From: Antedon mediterranea | Lineage: Eukaryota > Echinodermata > Crinoidea > Comatulida > Antedonidae | Reading direction: 5' to 3' | DNA length: 60,000 nucleotides | Assembly (NCBI RefSeq): GCF_964355755.1 | Contig: NC_092678.1 | Span: 24,782,365 to 24,842,364 of the forward strand | In this document: piece by piece, positions 50,695 through 60,000 of the stretch | Position numbering within the stretch: the stretch's first letter is position 1 | How the letters are laid out: every line of letters starts with the position of its first letter | Made by a program: the position numbers and the translations under genes | The notes under the pieces: generated by a model | What the model saw: only the letters and a program-made list of their open reading frames with translations | The model's database searches: none | What the model was told of the DNA's origin: nothing

Positions 50695-51190
50695 ATTTTT
50701 TTATTTCATCCGCATCCAACAGCAAGCACAAACTCACCAATTACAGGATAAACTATTTTATAATTTATTGTGCTTATAAAATAAAAAGGTCTTTTGAGGC
50801 TTATAGGGAATAAAGTTAAAAGACTAGGCTTATAGGGAATGAAGTTAAAAGACTAGGCTTATAGGGAATGAAGTTAAAAGACTAGGCTTATAGGGAATGA
50901 AGTTAAAAGACTAGGCTTATAGGGAATGAAGTTAAAAGACTAGGCTTATAGGGAATGAAGTTAAAAGACTAGGCTTATAGGGAATGAAGTTAAAAGACTA
51001 GGCTTATAGGGAATGAAGTTAAAAGACTAGGCTTATAGGGAATGAAGTTAAAAGACTAGGCTTATAGGGAATGAAGTTAAAAGAGTAGTGTCGTGAGTTA
51101 CAATCCTAGCACTAGGTCAGGACTGAACCCAGACATTGGAATTGTAAGGCAAACATGTTAATCACCAAGCTACAGCGCCACTACAAGACA
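50695..51190 (-). mobile_element. SINE-like element, antisense, copy 2, with internal minisatellite
   Basis: Flanks match the 27150-27375 copy on both sides: cgcatccaacagc...attgtgcttat at the left, and ctgaaccca...aaggcaaac...accaagctacag at the right. The two halves are pushed apart by a tandem array at 50796-51085. Confidence 0.6.
50796..51085. repeat. 29-bp minisatellite, about 10 copies
   Basis: The unit is aggcttatagggaatgaagt followed by taaaagact. About ten copies are almost perfect; the first has aataaag in place of aatgaag. It matches a single segment (gaggtatggggagtggagtt) of the 27.2-kb SINE copy. Confidence 0.95.
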
Positions 51191-53100
51191 GTAAACATAA
51201 GAGGTATTCATCAAGCATAAAAAAGTCATTTGATTTCATTTTTATTTGAACCCGTCTGAACAGGCACATAATTTATGAGATTCAATATTTAAGAAAACAA
51301 AGGGAACAAAAATGATAAATCAAAAATATCCCCAGCAAAGAAAAACTGTTTTAAAAATAATATTTAAAAGTAAATGCATCCTTTTACTTTATTAAAATCA
51401 AAATAAAATCCATTTAAATAAAAAAAAGTTCTTCTTCTATCATCCTATCAATCCCTTTGGAAGACGGAAGAAAAGAAATGATAGTGGGACTTAAAAGTAT
51501 GGTTTTTAATGAACTTGTATTATATTATTATATTATATTATTACTTGAAAAATATAATAACGTTATTTGCTGAATGAGTGATATAGTATTATTAAATTGG
51601 TATTTGATAGATTGAATATATATAACTTATGGTAGTCAACCATCACATAAAATTCCTTATGAACACATTATAATCAAATTAATTGGCCACTTGTGAAATC
51701 TAAAGTGACATTTTATTTGAAATTTGAAGGTAATATAATTCAGATACTGAAATATTCTAGATATTCTATGCTATATTTACTATTAATAGGAAAGCGAGTT
51801 AGTTTGTCAACTATCACATGTATTTCCTCCTGACATGGATTTGAGGCATTGTATCCTGATTGGTGAGTCAACCGCCACAAGAGACGTGGGAAGAAGCTTG
51901 ATAAAACATACTGTTACAAGCAACACAGTAGCAAGACGACGAATTAAGAATATGCTTAGGTAAGGACTTTGGCGTTTGGGAACAACAGAATCAAGGGAAT
52001 TGGAAGATGTAGGGCAAACTGTTCCTACTGCACAGTAGCTATACCTTCTGAATGGACGGATGGAAAACAATCTGGCATCCATTAACTTACGGATGTAAAT
52101 CTTCTGACAGGGAACCCAACTGTCAAAGTCTTCCACCCAACCTGAGGCACATTTTAAGCCCTTCCACCCTTACTTATTTCAACACCGAACTTAAGAAACT
52201 TCTGGATACTGGAAGTAGTACTCATCATTAAGATCCAACCCTACCTACAGTACATCACTAATTTTAAATACTAATGGTTTCTAGAACATGAGAAAGGGTC
52301 TATTGCAAAGAGATTCATCACTATCTTTAGTGAACATGAAGACAAAACAGGTATTATAGGGCGATTTTAATTTGCAATGACCGACGAAATAACTATATCA
52401 TGTTAGTTCATTGTGCACATGCAGAAATATGTGAACATTTGTACTCGCTCCTCACATTGACACAGGTTTGAAGTTTTCTAGGTCCAGCCGACGACCGAAG
52501 ACATATCGATTGACCTGAGTTGGTCATCGGTCCTCGAAAGTTCTCTCATGTATAAACATGTACAAGCAATCTCAATGGCTCCAAACATCCACCCAAAGAA
52601 TGAGAGAGTAAAACCCTTTGCCTAAGGAAAGCAATCATGTCATGAAGATAAATCAAATTAAACTTTAGAAATAATCCATCAGTTCAAATAAAATGCTTAT
52701 AAAATAACAAATAAAATGTATTTGAACATAACATACACTGACTAATTAACAGTTTCCTCCAGGAGGCAAAGTGCTTAGTTGCTTTGGCAGAGAACTTAAA
52801 TGTTGAGGTCGGTAGAAAGTAAGCCATAGGCCTTTGGATATACGTTTACAAACTCTGGTCCAAAGTTTGGTACATCATTCTTGTCCTTGGGCATGATAAC
52901 TAATTTAATCTAAAATACCAGCACTTCAAGTTTATGATGCAGCAATATTAGTTTTTTGTTTGAGTTGGGACATCGATCACCTCTGGCAACATCAAATTTA
53001 AACCCAACTGTGAAATTTTAAGATAACAGGATACAGGTAAATGTTAATGCTTTTAATCGAAAACATTTACAGAAACATCACTTCTTTCATCATCTACCAA
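51191..53100. other. No gene recognised; one weak transposase-like stretch
   Basis: Mostly AT-rich. Around 51798-51962 the plus strand has an open frame (LIGESTATRDVGRS, later SNTVARRRIKNM) that faintly recalls the region before the catalytic domain of hAT/ZBED-type transposases, while the minus strand has a 109-codon ORF over the same bases. Neither can be asserted. Confidence 0.3.
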
Positions 53101-53109
53101 GGATTCTCT

Positions 53110-53362
53110 TTTTCTATGAGTTGTTCTACTCCACTTGGCTACCACTCCAAGGGTCCTGGGTTCAAATCCCGTCACATGTCAGGATTTTTTCTAAGGACCA
53201 AATTACTCCACACCCAAAGACTTGTAATAAGACTTTGTTTATGTAGAGCATCTTGTGTATATGTTTGTCTTATGAACCTCTGAGTGTCCCTAATGATCAG
53301 CAATAGCTGGATGGATCACCCTCATTAAAAATGGTTAAAAAAACAAAAACAAAAAAAAACTG
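53110..53362 (+). mobile_element. tRNA-derived SINE, apparently full length
   Basis: The head holds cttggctaccactccaaggg and a B box (gggttcaaatccc, 53159-53171). The tail has gtccctaatgatcag, ggatgga.caccctc.ttaaa and an A-rich end (53336-53360). The tail block also occurs in introns 4 and 6 of the Kazal-repeat gene. Confidence 0.72.
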
Positions 53363-53397
53363 TGGACTGACCAAACTTACTTTACTTGTATCTACAA

Positions 53398-53595
53398 TAC
53401 AGTCGACTCTCCCAATACCATACTTTCTGAAAAAAAGAAACTCCCCCAAAACCAGACTTTTCATGAGGTTCAAAAGGTCCCAAAATTCATTTGTACCATT
53501 AAAAACACACATTCCGAATACCAGACTTTCCACAAAGAAAAAACAGACATAATAGGCCAGCCCAATGGTGTCCAGTATTGGGAGAGTTTACTGTA
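53398..53595. mobile_element. pogo/Tigger-like inverted-repeat element
   Basis: The ends tacagtcgactctcccaata and tattgggagagtttactgta are inverted complements apart from two bases, bounded by TA. The size is ~198 bp. The CAGT..ACTCTC type of end is characteristic of pogo-related MITEs. Confidence 0.75.
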
Positions 53596-54050
53596 TATTC
53601 CATATGATAGTAACTTTGGTTTGAACTATCATAAATTTATTCATATTATGCTGCAGCCATGGAACTTCAATTGTGTTCAGACCCGACTGTTGCCAGAATG
53701 CATAGGTATTTTAACCATTACTGGTTTCCTAGGCAGAGCATACAAACAGATTACCATTCAAGTATGCTACAGAAACCATGTTGAATCCACCAATAATTGT
53801 GTTAGTGTTATATTCCCCAGGAGAATGTAGGCAGACAAGGGACAAAACTGGGCCAATTCAACACACATACAAATTCCTTCAGTGACTAAAAGAAGTTATA
53901 TTTACCCTGGCAATATGAATTGTAGAAGAGCTAGGCTTCCTCCATAGGGAGTTAAAAAATGACTATGTACCTATATTAGTATTGCATATTGGTGAATAGG
54001 CAGAAATAATTTCAATGATGCTTTGTCCAAAAGATGATTGAATTCTACAT

Positions 54051-54213
54051 TTCCTCAATCTTATAACACATCTATCGAAGCATTTAACTCATTGGGCATT
54101 CCATGGTAAAAATTAATGTTAATTCTTACCTCAATCTTATACAACATCTATTGAACAACAAGACATTTAACTCATTGGGTATTTCATAGTAAAATAAATG
54201 CTACTATTCTTAC
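54051..54213. repeat. Tandem duplication of ~80 bp abutting an exon donor
   Basis: ctcaatcttata.aacatctat, then catttaactcattggg and ttcttacctc, occurs twice (about 54055-54129 and 54130-54213). The duplication includes a copy of the splice donor (minus strand GAG/GTAAGAAT), placing a decoy 5' splice site at 54129. Confidence 0.85.
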
Positions 54214-54374
54214 CTCTTGTGAGAGTACAGCATCCGTACCAATAAGTTGTACTTGACCATTCACCAAATCATCTGTAGTGTGATGACCCAGAGATGACCC
54301 TTGACCCTGGATGTCATCCGTAGAGCGATCATGTACCAATCCTGACGAATCATGTTCTATATCATCATTTAATA
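54214..54374 (-). CDS. Internal exon of the second, unrecognised gene
   Basis: A 161-bp minus-strand exon with acceptor tttttgcag and donor CAAGAG/GTAAGA. It enters in phase 1 and leaves in phase 0. The 53 complete codons read LNDDIEHDSSGLVHD, a Gly/His/Asp-rich middle, and QVQLIGTDAVLSQE at the end. It is acidic with no Cys or predicted membrane segment. Both phases match neighbours: G from the 58356 exon plus TA gives Val, and the phase-0 end meets the phase-0 start of the 43572 exon. Product unknown; possibly an activation-type disordered region. Confidence 0.65.
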
Positions 54375-56837
54375 CTGCAAAAACAATATATAAATAAATT
54401 AAGGTTTTTAAATTGTGTGATGCCAACAACTATGTTTTTTGGTGAAGATATGTAAGTTTTGTGGAACAGGATTTATTAAATAAAGGGTCTTTAAATTCTT
54501 TTTAATAATTAAAGTGCATATCATAAAAATGTCTGTAATCCTTAACCATAAGCTAAAAATGACACTTTTGCTACCATACATCCACAAGGTTAACAAAGTG
54601 GTCTTAAAGGCCCGGGGCGGGCAAAAAATTTCTATTGATCATACATTCCAATAATTATCGATCTATAGTTTCCCCTATGTTTCATAATTTTTGGGATTTT
54701 ATTTGTGTTACACAAGCTTGTTGGAAATAAGCACTTTCTTATCAGTGGGGGGATAGTTCAAATTACACAGTAAAATCTCTATTCTTTTGTACACAAATTT
54801 TGTAAATAGCGAGGCATTTTAAAAAGCTATGAAAAATAAATGGTGTGGTAAAAAATGTTATCAGATGACTAAATATAGGTAATATAACTTGAATATTACA
54901 TTTCTGATATTTTTATTCAACTTCAGATTTTTATTTCATCTTTTTTCACCGTCTAGGGAGTCACCCGACATGTTATTACATTAGGTTAACTACCTAACTA
55001 CTGAAAAAGGGTCTTCCTGGTTTTTATGGAAGAATTTTGCCAAATTTTGTATTTGACCATATTAAGGGAAATTCATGTTTTTTCGTCTCGATTTCTGTTA
55101 CAAATATTTGATTTATGTACAATTAACCAAATATTATATTTAAAATTCATGCCTGTACCTGAGCTTTAAAATGGACAAAGACTATAACAAGGATTCTATT
55201 TGGTGGACCTGCCAAAAGTTCAAAAATAGATTGTCAATAATATTTTAATCAGACTGAGATATTCAGACATGGCTTTCACGGTTGAAAGATCAAGTTAAGT
55301 TTTAATCTAGTTTACCTGTTGAAATCCCTCTCAAATAATTAAGAGATCTGTTAGTGGGTTCACCTATAGGATAGTTTACCTTGTTTATGCAATACAAAGG
55401 AAGATATAAAACCTAAAGTTGCATTTAAATGACAGTTTTATCACAAAAGGATTTTGATATTGCGTCATGGCAGGTGCTTGTATGGTTCAAAAAAGGTATA
55501 ATCCTCTGACCACCTATTTATATTGGATTAATTGTGGATTAGTATGTGGATTATAGTTGGGATTAAAGTGTAGATTTTATGGTGTTTTTATTTTGTAACA
55601 AGCAAGATACATTTCAAGCCACTGGGTTTTACCAAATAAAATTGAATCAATTATTTGGCCTGAAAAATTATATACTTTACTATCTGCATGCCCACACTGT
55701 TTGCTTTCAAATCTGGTTCAACAATACATCTTAAGAAGCAGAAAATGGGTTCATAAAGGTGTTTTTCACCTGTCTACAGTTTAACAGAAACTAGGGACCA
55801 TTGACAAAACAAAAGAGTTGTAACAAAAAGACCTTGTCTAATGTAAAAAGATGGATTGCTTGTGAAGCGTATCGCATTAAAGTTAATTGTGTTTGTAACC
55901 CCTGCATCAATATCTGTGCTCATCCTTTAAGCCTACATCCACCTACAAGTTCATAATTCCGTTTTTAATTGTTCTAAGCCTCACCTTTATCTATTCAACA
56001 ACGACACTGAAGCGTTCTAACCTACCTGTTACTAATGAACTTGACTTAAGTGAAAAGACAACCTAACAATAAAAAGTTTAATTCTAATACTACATAAATG
56101 GTTGACACAAGGGTAAGGTCAGGAGTTCAATGATGCTCTATCCTTCAGAAAATCTGCAGTTTAAACTTTTGTATCAAAATCTTCTTCTTTAAAAAGATTT
56201 AGAATTCAAGGTACAATGATTTACAGTAAAAAGTAAATTTTCAACGGTTTATTGGAACATTTGAATTTTCAGAATAAAAGCTTAACATCTCATGGAAGAC
56301 GAGGCATGATATACGAAACACGAACAATATATTGAAAATATTGGATGACTGTTAAAAAAGAATAGCATTCTTAATTAAAACACAACTGTTTAGGCATAAT
56401 GGTAAAAGATTAACAGTAGAGAATTATATTGCTGTCATACCAGATAGGTGGTATGACTCCTGACACAGGAGCGCTTTTTGTGGACCAGTTCAACGGTATA
56501 ACCCTCTACCTGTCAATCAATAAAGTCAATGTTGCCAACCAAAACGGCCAAAAAATGAATACAATTTAAAATACTATTTTCAGATGGAAAAGTACTTTGC
56601 ACTTTTGTTTAAACTAGTATGTCAACTTAATCTAATTGAAAAGTTAGATAACTAAAAAAAGATAATAGGATTATAGGAAGATGCCATAACTGCCACCGTT
56701 TCCTCATCTGTTGCTAAGTTCTAATACTTGCTAACTGACAGTTGATATCAAGTGGTCAATTGCGTTAATGATGTCCACCTGGTCAAGACTAATTATTAAG
56801 CATCTTCGGATATCCTTTGACGCTTACATCTTGTCTA
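54375..56837 (-). other. Intron of the second gene, no other feature seen
   Basis: AT-rich. No coding exon, RNA gene or well-defined repeat found. Confidence 0.5.
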
Positions 56838-57001
56838 AAGCTCTCTCTACACTTATCAAACTAGTTTGACAAAAAAAGTGTGATGTGCCCAAATATGGTA
56901 GTGATATTCCCAAATATGGTAGTGATGTGACATCATCGTGTCCATATATGGGCACATCACATTTTTTTGTCTCATAAAGTTTGATAGTGTGGACAGAGCT
57001 T
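56838..57001. mobile_element. MITE family A, copy 5
   Basis: Ends aagctctctctacacttatc and gtttgatagtgtggacagag, with two tandem copies of aaatatggtagtgat inside. The right terminus is followed by two more copies of a 41-bp piece ending gtgtggacagagcttgata, an end duplication not seen in other copies. Confidence 0.85.
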
Positions 57002-57245
57002 GATACTGTGTGAGTGTGCTAGTGTGGACAGAGCTTGATACTGTATGAGTGTGCTAGTGGGCACGATATAAGGAGACATGTACATAGAATTTGCATATGA
57101 ATCTTAAATCAACGTATAACTAGAAATTATAAATATATGTAACACGAAACTGGAAGATACTATAATTATAGTATTTCAATTTGAAATGTATGGCATCATT
57201 TTATGGTCAACATAGAGGTTACATTTATGTGTGTAAATTAGTATA

Positions 57246-57461
57246 CAAATAATGAATGTTTATGAGTGCAATGGTACAAATAATGGCACGAGGTGAATGA
57301 TGAAAGGTTATCAGGGAACATTTTCGCCAGTGTAGCGTAGCAAAAAGCTATACAAAACAACTTTATTGCTACAGAGGCAAAGCCGAGTTGATATAACCTT
57401 TCATCATTCACCAAGTGCCATTATTTGTACCATTACACGAATACAAAACATTCATTATTTG
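57246..57461. mobile_element. Long fold-back element
   Basis: Arms of roughly 85-90 bp. The left caaataatgaatgtt ... aatggtacaaataatggcac ... gaatgatgaaaggttat is matched by the reverse complement on the right, around a ~50-bp loop. Non-coding; a MITE or an inverted duplication. Confidence 0.85.
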
Positions 57462-57943
57462 TTTTATATAACATCTAGACGGTTTTTTTTCGTACACAAA
57501 AATGTTTCAAAAAGTACTATTTAACAATCGTTGAATAGTGCGTACTATTGCACGCCATGTGACCCACATTCGTCCAATCAAATGACAGGAATTTATATAG
57601 GTGTTATATAATAGGCTTTCATGTATGATTGCCTCTAAATAACAACCAAATGTGTGCAATTTGATGGCAGCATTCATCACGAAGCGACACTTAATGAAGA
57701 AGAAAGTTCTTGTACGTGTCGTCCACACCTGTGTGCAATTTGGCCCAGTTAGGCTACAAGACACAGGATATTCTCCCCATTCACATGTAGGCTGTAGGTT
57801 ATTGTACAGCCTGATTCAACCTTAAAGGAATAGTACGGAGAAAAGGAAGGTTGAACCACATACTGTGTTCAACAAGATTAGAAGTGTTGGTTTATAATCT
57901 GCTAATAACATTATTGGATGTTAAGATTAAAGTGACAACAAGG

Positions 57944-58072
57944 AAATTCTGGTTCCCCTCTGATACTTAAATCATAGACCTATAATAAATTCTGGTTTCC
58001 CTCTGATACTTAAATCATGGACCTATAATAAATTCTGGTTTCCCTCCGATACTTAAATCATGGACCTATAAG
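57944..58072. repeat. 43-bp tandem repeat, three copies
   Basis: aaattctggtt(t/c)ccctc starts at 57944, 57987 and 58030, followed by gatacttaaatcatggacc and tataat. The copies are nearly identical. Confidence 0.95.
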
Positions 58073-58355
58073 CCCATGCTTAAATTGAGAATAATTCTAT
58101 GACTATGAATGAATCTTAAAATAATTTAGGGGTGAAAAATACAAACAGAAATGTAATAATTTAAGATGGAAATAAATTTAATATTTGATTGAGGTTATAA
58201 AAATGAAACTGATATTTAAATATGAATTTGATTTACAATGTGTATTGCAATCTGTCAACAAAGTTCACAAATTGGTTTTATTTAACTCACCTTCTTAAGT
58301 GAATTATGTTGTTTTAATACAAACTATACTTAGTTGTTGTATAAGTGACACTTAC

Positions 58356-58449
58356 CTTCGTCAGTGTTTGGGGGCGTGTTCATCATCAAATGCTCTTGAG
58401 CTGATTGGTTGAGTTGAACTGTTACGTTATCGTTGCCGAGTGAAGTTGC
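58356..58449 (-). CDS. Exon of the second, unrecognised gene (upstream-most seen)
   Basis: A 94-bp minus-strand exon with acceptor ttttttcctgaag and donor GACGAAG/GTAAGT. It enters in phase 0 and leaves in phase 1, matching the 54214 exon. The 31 codons read ATSLGNDNVTVQLNQSAQ, then EHLMMNTPPNTDE. It is polar and Asn/Gln-rich. It begins with a phase-0 acceptor, so at least one more exon should lie to the right, perhaps outside the window. Function unknown. Confidence 0.6.
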
Positions 58450-58558
58450 CTTCAGGAAAAAAAAAGCAAATGTGATTTTTTATGAGTAGTGAGTATCAGA
58501 GCGGTTGAGACAGTGGAAACGTAATTATGTAGTCATAACATCAGCAAGGTTTCGAGGC

Positions 58559-58795
58559 TCACTCACTCCATGGTTCTGGTGGTAGAACGAGTCTTCTCGG
58601 ATAAGGACTATAAACCGTAGGTCCAATGTACACATCTAGCTCGTGTGCACTTTAAAGAACCTAGTACATCTTTCGAGAAAAGTAGGGGGGGGGGTTACCC
58701 CATGGCACTACAGCAGTACACACACAGTCACTGGTAATAACTCTGGGAGACCAGTCCTTGACTGAAAAGGTTACCCAGTATAAATAAATAACAAA
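58559..58795 (+). mobile_element. SINE body and tail
   Basis: Contains gtgtgcactttaaagaacc, a poly-G run (58685-58693), and ttgactgaaaaggttaccca followed by gtataaataaataac. It shares its middle with the 33.2-kb SINE and its tail with 31.54 kb. The tRNA head is poorly kept. Confidence 0.62.
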
Positions 58796-60000
58796 TCTAT
58801 TCCTATACAATAAACAAATATATTATAAAAATATATATAAAACATTTCTAATGTTATACGGCAGGAATGAACAAAATAAAAAGAAAAATTTGCAGACAAA
58901 CATGACCTACTTTTTTACCCCACTCCCCCACCCGCACACCAACAGACATGTTCTTTGGAGAATCACTCACTGCAGCATGCCCCTTCCTGTAAACACTAAC
59001 TGCATACTACTATTACATAGATTAATGTATTATATACTTTATCTTATAAAAATCAAAAAGGATAAATGTCTAAAAATAGACTATCAAGATGCCAGATTCA
59101 ATTAGTAAAAGATGAACAAACTCTGATGACAAATAAACTGGTTTTTCCTTTGCTTAAATACAGTCATGGTTTATATATCTGTACATGGTTCAAATACCGA
59201 CTGGACCTAAGCACAGCAAATGATTCGTCTCTTATCATTATGCTCCAGAAATCTACTCAGACTTATTTAATTATCGATCACTTAAGGATCTTCCCGCTTC
59301 TGGCGATCCTGAGAGCTCGACATGTGAGAAAAATTATTAAGGAGAGCATTAACATTAAATAGACATGGTTCAAAAATAACATTAACAAACATATTGTATA
59401 AACCTTTTGTTTACTCCAAATATGACAGATATAGGACATTTCATTAAGAATGTTGAAGAAACTAAATTTACTGCACGAAGCCTAAGTTTATTTAACCCAG
59501 TTTGGCATAGAAGCAGAAAAAACTCACCAAATTTATAAGCATAATTTTTTTTTGTAACTAAAATTCCCGGAATACTTTTTTAACAGACAGAAGGGACCTC
59601 CACTAAGTTATCAAAACTAAGATATACATCAATATAAAATGTTGAGGTCAAAGGTTAAATTGTGTATGATGGATAATGAGTCTTGAACATAATCCAAACA
59701 CTCAAGGGATTAATACAACTTTAAGTTCATAAAGTACTTTAAAGAATAGTAAGACTAAGTTCCCACTATACAAAATCTAAGAAATGCAGAAAAAGCATAA
59801 AGCATACTTGATCATACATCAAAACTTTTTAATACATGGATGACAGAAGTTTCTAAATCAATCGGTAATTTACGTTTTACTCTTTTTTAGTTTAATACAC
59901 AATCCAATATTTGACCAATATTTTTATTTTGTATAATTTGATTTCATGTCAGATTTTGTTTATTCTAATTCTGTTTCCGGCTGTCCATCAGTCATCAATC
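58796..60000. other. No gene recognised
   Basis: AT-rich sequence to the window edge. The plus-strand ORFs at 58851-59362 show no domain or splice context. It may be intron or 5' flank of the second gene. Confidence 0.45.

Noticed and set aside
51807-52136. Minus-strand ORF of 109 codons
   Set aside because: Unlike any family I know, Cys and hydrophobic residues scattered, and no splice or promoter context; kept only as an unexplained stretch.
1-60000. CRISPR array, bacterial operon or phage interpretation of the regular repeats
   Set aside because: Repeats lack spacers, are in-frame coding, and the region has GT-AG introns and SINEs, so it is eukaryotic.

Overview
The window looks like intron-rich, AT-rich DNA from a marine invertebrate, with GT-AG introns, tRNA-derived SINEs and many short inverted-repeat transposons. 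Frequent short palindromes such as taggccta and the SINE tails suggest an echinoderm or other ambulacrarian; this is an inference from general look, not a match.

The main content is one gene on the minus strand, running right to left from about 30.4 kb off the left edge. I joined seven exons by hand. A two-codon start exon (30352-30357) is followed by a 7.5-kb intron and a signal-peptide exon (22766-22838). Next come four Kazal-type protease-inhibitor exons (22463-22627, 21748-21909, 21125-21289, 20392-20556), each 162-165 bp and bounded by phase-1 introns. Last is a single uninterrupted exon from 20050 past position 1. This giant exon (>20 kb, 6,682 complete codons in the window) is easy to miss because it has no stop inside the window and the small plus-strand ORFs over it are only shadows. 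The predicted protein is a secreted molecule of at least 6,928 residues: signal peptide, four Kazal modules, then a Thr/Pro/Glu/Val/Lys-rich, apparently Cys-free repeat region.

The repeat region is hierarchical. From the N-terminal side it has two ~70-residue units (19.2-19.6 kb), eleven exact-period 34-residue units (18.14-19.26 kb), a short Pro-Val-Leu linker (18.0 kb), seven ~185-residue units (13.9-17.8 kb), and about eleven ~408-421-residue units (1-13.85 kb, continuing out of the window). All measured unit-length differences are multiples of three, which supports translation. The long units carry acidic Ser-Gly motifs of the kind used for glycosaminoglycan attachment, so a giant Kazal-headed proteoglycan or mucin is the best working description.

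Right of 30.4 kb is mostly non-coding. Three small exons on the minus strand (58356-58449, 54214-54374, 43572-43686) join with matching phases and are probably part of a second, unrecognised gene encoding an acidic, low-complexity segment. The rest consists of introns or intergenic DNA with a five-copy MITE family, several fold-back elements, SINEs (one containing an expanded 29-bp minisatellite), and assorted tandem duplications.
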